From Clostridiales bacterium (lineage in GTDB: Bacteria > Bacillota > Clostridia > Lachnospirales > Lachnospiraceae): a stretch of DNA of 15,789 nucleotides. The stretch spans positions 1-15,789 of the forward strand of contig JAHZHF010000040.1 in assembly GCA_019420405.1 (NCBI GenBank), read 5' to 3'. The first letter of the stretch is position 1; each line of letters begins with the position of its first letter. Of the stretch, positions 14,450 to 15,789 are shown piece after piece. The notes under the pieces were generated by a model that made no database searches, was not told the origin of the DNA, and saw only the letters and a program-made list of their open reading frames with translations. The translations under genes and the position numbers were made by a program.

Positions 14450-14490
14450 AAATCCACTGTACGAAACGAATTCGATACAGTGGATTTTTT
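14449..14490 (+). terminator. Intrinsic terminator of the small transcript
   Basis: AATCCACTGTA (14451-14461) pairs perfectly with TACAGTGGATT (14476-14486). A further CGAA/TTCG extends the stem inwards past one bulged A, and the T-run continues to 14490. On the minus strand the tract after the stem is only TTTTC, so it works best for the plus strand. Confidence 0.88.
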
Positions 14491-14527
14491 ATTGTCATTT
14501 TCACACGGCGGATCTCAAAATCCAAAT

Positions 14528-14551
14528 CCAGGAAGCCCTCAGGCTTCCTGG
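14528..14551 (-). terminator. Hairpin over the stop codon of the aldolase gene
   Basis: Perfect 10-bp arms CCAGGAAGCC and GGCTTCCTGG with a 4-nt loop. On the minus strand the first arm holds the last codons, and the TGA stop lies in the loop. An interrupted T-tract (ATTTGGATTTTG) follows. It is probably the terminator of the aldolase gene. Confidence 0.55.
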
Positions 14552-15444
14552 CCGGTTATCAGATTTTCTGCAATTACTTTGTCAAGATATTTCTTCTGCT
14601 CATCGTTAAGCGGAAGGAACGGCCGTCTCGGCTCTCCCGCATCAATCCCCTGGGTTGTCAGGACATATTTGATCGCCGGGATCAGACCGACACTGCACAG
14701 CGCTTCCATAATATTGTTCGCTTTCACCTGCATCTCAAGCGCAAGTTCCAGTTCTTTTTTCTTATATGTATCGAAAATGAGCTTATAGTGAGGCAGCATG
14801 AAATTAAATGTGCTTCCCACTGATCCGTCTGCGCCAAGCGCCAGCCCTGCAACCATCGTCTCGTCAAATCCGTTAAAGACAACCAGGCTGTGATCCAGAT
14901 TCCTGATGCGCTCCAATTGATATACAACCTGATTCGTATGTTTCACTCCCATGATTGCCGGGCTCTGGAAAAGCTCACGGTATTTCGGATCGGAAAGGTT
15001 GAACTCCCGCCCTGTATTCCCCGGGAAATTATAGATAATCACCGGCATCTTTACAGCCTCGTAAATATCATAATAATACTGACAGACACTTGCGCTGTCG
15101 AATCCATAGTAAAACGGCGGCGTTGCCGCAATGGCGTCAAATCCCATCGCTTTCGCACAGAGCGCGTAATCAATAGCCTGATCCGTAGAAATAGCTCCCA
15201 CATGTGCGATCAGGTTCGTCTCTCCTTTTAATTCTGATGCAATCTCGTAGGTCTGCTTTCTCTCTTCCGGAGTCAGCAGAAAGCACTCGGCCGAGCTTCC
15301 TCCGATAAAAAGCCCTTTGGCTCCCTCATTTAAATTACGGCGCATAAGCGTCAGCATGGCCTCAGCGTTTATCTTATTGTCAGAGGTAAACGGCGTAATC
15401 GTCGCCGGATAGATCCCGGCAAATTTTTCTTTTATCTCGTTCAT
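14539..15444 (-). CDS. N-acetylneuraminate lyase / dihydrodipicolinate synthase family aldolase
   Basis: 301 residues, the usual size of this class I aldolase family (TIM barrel, tetrameric, pyruvate as donor). The Schiff-base lysine is Lys168 in MGVKHTN, and the assisting tyrosine is Tyr138 in IIYNFPG. The pyruvate-carboxylate-binding loop is GGSSAEC (48-54). GFDETMVAGLALGADGSVGSTFNFM resembles sialic acid lyases (NanA) more than lysine-pathway DapA enzymes, so cleavage of N-acetylneuraminate or a related 2-keto acid is my preferred guess. No sialic acid genes lie next to it in this window, so the substrate is open. AAAGGAGG lies 9 nt before the ATG. The end of a flavodoxin-like gene lies 122 nt upstream on the same strand. 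Confidence 0.8.
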   Translation of the reverse strand: MNEIKEKFAGIYPATITPFTSDNKINAEAMLTLMRRNLNEGAKGLFIGGSSAECFLLTPEERKQTYEIASELKGETNLIAHVGAISTDQAIDYALCAKAMGFDAIAATPPFYYGFDSASVCQYYYDIYEAVKMPVIIYNFPGNTGREFNLSDPKYRELFQSPAIMGVKHTNQVVYQLERIRNLDHSLVVFNGFDETMVAGLALGADGSVGSTFNFMLPHYKLIFDTYKKKELELALEMQVKANNIMEALCSVGLIPAIKYVLTTQGIDAGEPRRPFLPLNDEQKKYLDKVIAENLITGQEA

Positions 15445-15476
15445 TTCGGGGGTCCTCCTTTAAACATATTGTACGA

Positions 15477-15494
15477 CAGGTCATCATTGTCCTG
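15477..15494 (-). promoter_or_regulatory. Imperfect inverted repeat upstream of the aldolase gene
   Basis: CAGGTCA and TGTCCTG flank TCAT; six of seven positions pair. It lies just upstream of a possible minus-strand -10 box TACAAT (15473-15468), between the two genes. It could be an operator, but the -35 match is poor and the call is weak. Confidence 0.3.
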
Positions 15495-15566
15495 AAATCT
15501 GACTCTATTTTATCACAACCCGGAATGATTTACGATACTCTGTCCAAAGATCCTTTAAGTTTTCAG

Positions 15567-15789
15567 CTATTTCGTGCGCCCTGTGCAGCCCAGATATTCC
15601 AGTAAAGGCGTAAGGTACTCTCTGTCCGTCCAGTCACAGGACTGCCCCACAGCGCACATCAGCGCTTTCATCCATGGCTCATAGTCTGCCGGATCTTTTT
15701 TCGCCACAGACTTCTGCAGCATTCTACACATGGTTCTGTCCGGCAGTGTCATACGGTTTTCATCCCATGCCCCTCTGCCGTAAAAAACC
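15567..15789 (-). CDS. Probable flavodoxin-like protein, C-terminal end (cut by the window)
   Basis: The last 74 codons of a frame that stays open to the window edge, so the start lies outside. An internal ATG at 15752 is not likely to be the start, because the preceding residues (FYGRGAWDENR) look like the same protein. The pattern MTLPDR near the front and DWTDREYLTPLLEYL at the end resembles the C-terminal region of flavodoxin-type proteins related to HemG, where a DR pair and a DW segment sit in the last helices. The flavin-binding loops would be in the missing part. The match is from memory and moderate. Its link to the aldolase gene downstream is unclear. Confidence 0.5.
   Translation of the reverse strand, partial: VFYGRGAWDENRMTLPDRTMCRMLQKSVAKKDPADYEPWMKALMCAVGQSCDWTDREYLTPLLEYLGCTGRTK

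Larger units (their letters stand above)
14273..14490 (+). ncRNA. Putative small RNA or micro-ORF transcript, about 220 nt
   Basis: This is the main content of the 480-bp gap between the vanZ-like gene and the aldolase gene. It lies between a near-consensus promoter and a strong terminator, and no ordinary ORF fits inside. It contains three purine-rich Shine-Dalgarno-like sites (14284-14289, 14336-14340, 14417-14423). The last two are followed by a shared CCAATGG and by ORFs of three and five codons. A perfect 7-bp hairpin ACTATTT-GAAA-AAATAGT (14377-14394) lies between them. The next gene is on the opposite strand, so this is not a leader of a downstream gene. I do not recognise an RNA family. 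The remainder of the gap (14059-14237) is A/T-rich, with the vanZ promoter at its left end and nothing else clear. Confidence 0.5.

Overview
The window looks like a piece of chromosome from a spore-forming Clostridia, most likely Lachnospiraceae. The grounds are a CotS-family spore-coat kinase-like protein, AGGAGG-type ribosome binding sites on nearly every gene, sigma-A style promoters, a tRNA-Cys without an encoded CCA end, and an HD-domain CCA-adding enzyme nearby. The lineage rests on remembered protein resemblance; no search was run. Most of the window is ordinary housekeeping and accessory chromosome. I see no insertion sequence, prophage, CRISPR array or defence island.

Layout. 1-1218: a CotS-like gene (minus) with a possible sporulation sigma promoter. 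1260-6800 (minus): asnS, a YhaO/SbcD-like nuclease, a YhaN/SbcC-like membrane-anchored ATPase and the CCA-adding enzyme, read in that order; the last three are tightly packed. 6873-7100: divergent promoters for asnS and a plus-strand tRNA-Cys, which ends at a clear terminator. 7209-10125 (minus): an OmpR-type response regulator, its sensor kinase and a two-PepSY-domain lipoprotein. The lipoprotein has its own promoter region with an 11-bp tandem repeat suited to an OmpR-type regulator. 10289-12700 (plus): an M18 aminopeptidase and a Gfo/Idh/MocA oxidoreductase. 12704-12847: a remnant of an XRE-type regulator. 12844-14019 (minus): VanZ-like membrane protein followed by a GNAT acetyltransferase. 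14059-14538: an A/T-rich gap holding a self-contained small transcription unit. 14539-15444 (minus): an N-acetylneuraminate lyase/dihydrodipicolinate synthase family aldolase. 15567-end (minus): the C-terminal end of a probable flavodoxin-like protein.

Two features stand out. First, the vanZ-like gene carries an in-frame block of about 160 bp made of three consecutive palindromes, one with 22-bp perfect arms, and it adds about 53 residues to the middle of the protein. This looks like a small palindromic (REP/MITE-like) element that is tolerated inside a coding gene. Second, 14238-14490 holds a near-consensus promoter, an inverted repeat around its -10 box, three Shine-Dalgarno-like repeats, two tiny ORFs (3 and 5 codons), a small hairpin and a strong terminator, with no ordinary gene inside. 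It is a good candidate for an undescribed small RNA or micro-ORF transcript.

How the genes work together: the CCA enzyme completes tRNAs such as the tRNA-Cys here; the nuclease and ATPase probably form one DNA-processing complex; the two-component system probably senses an envelope signal and controls the lipoprotein.
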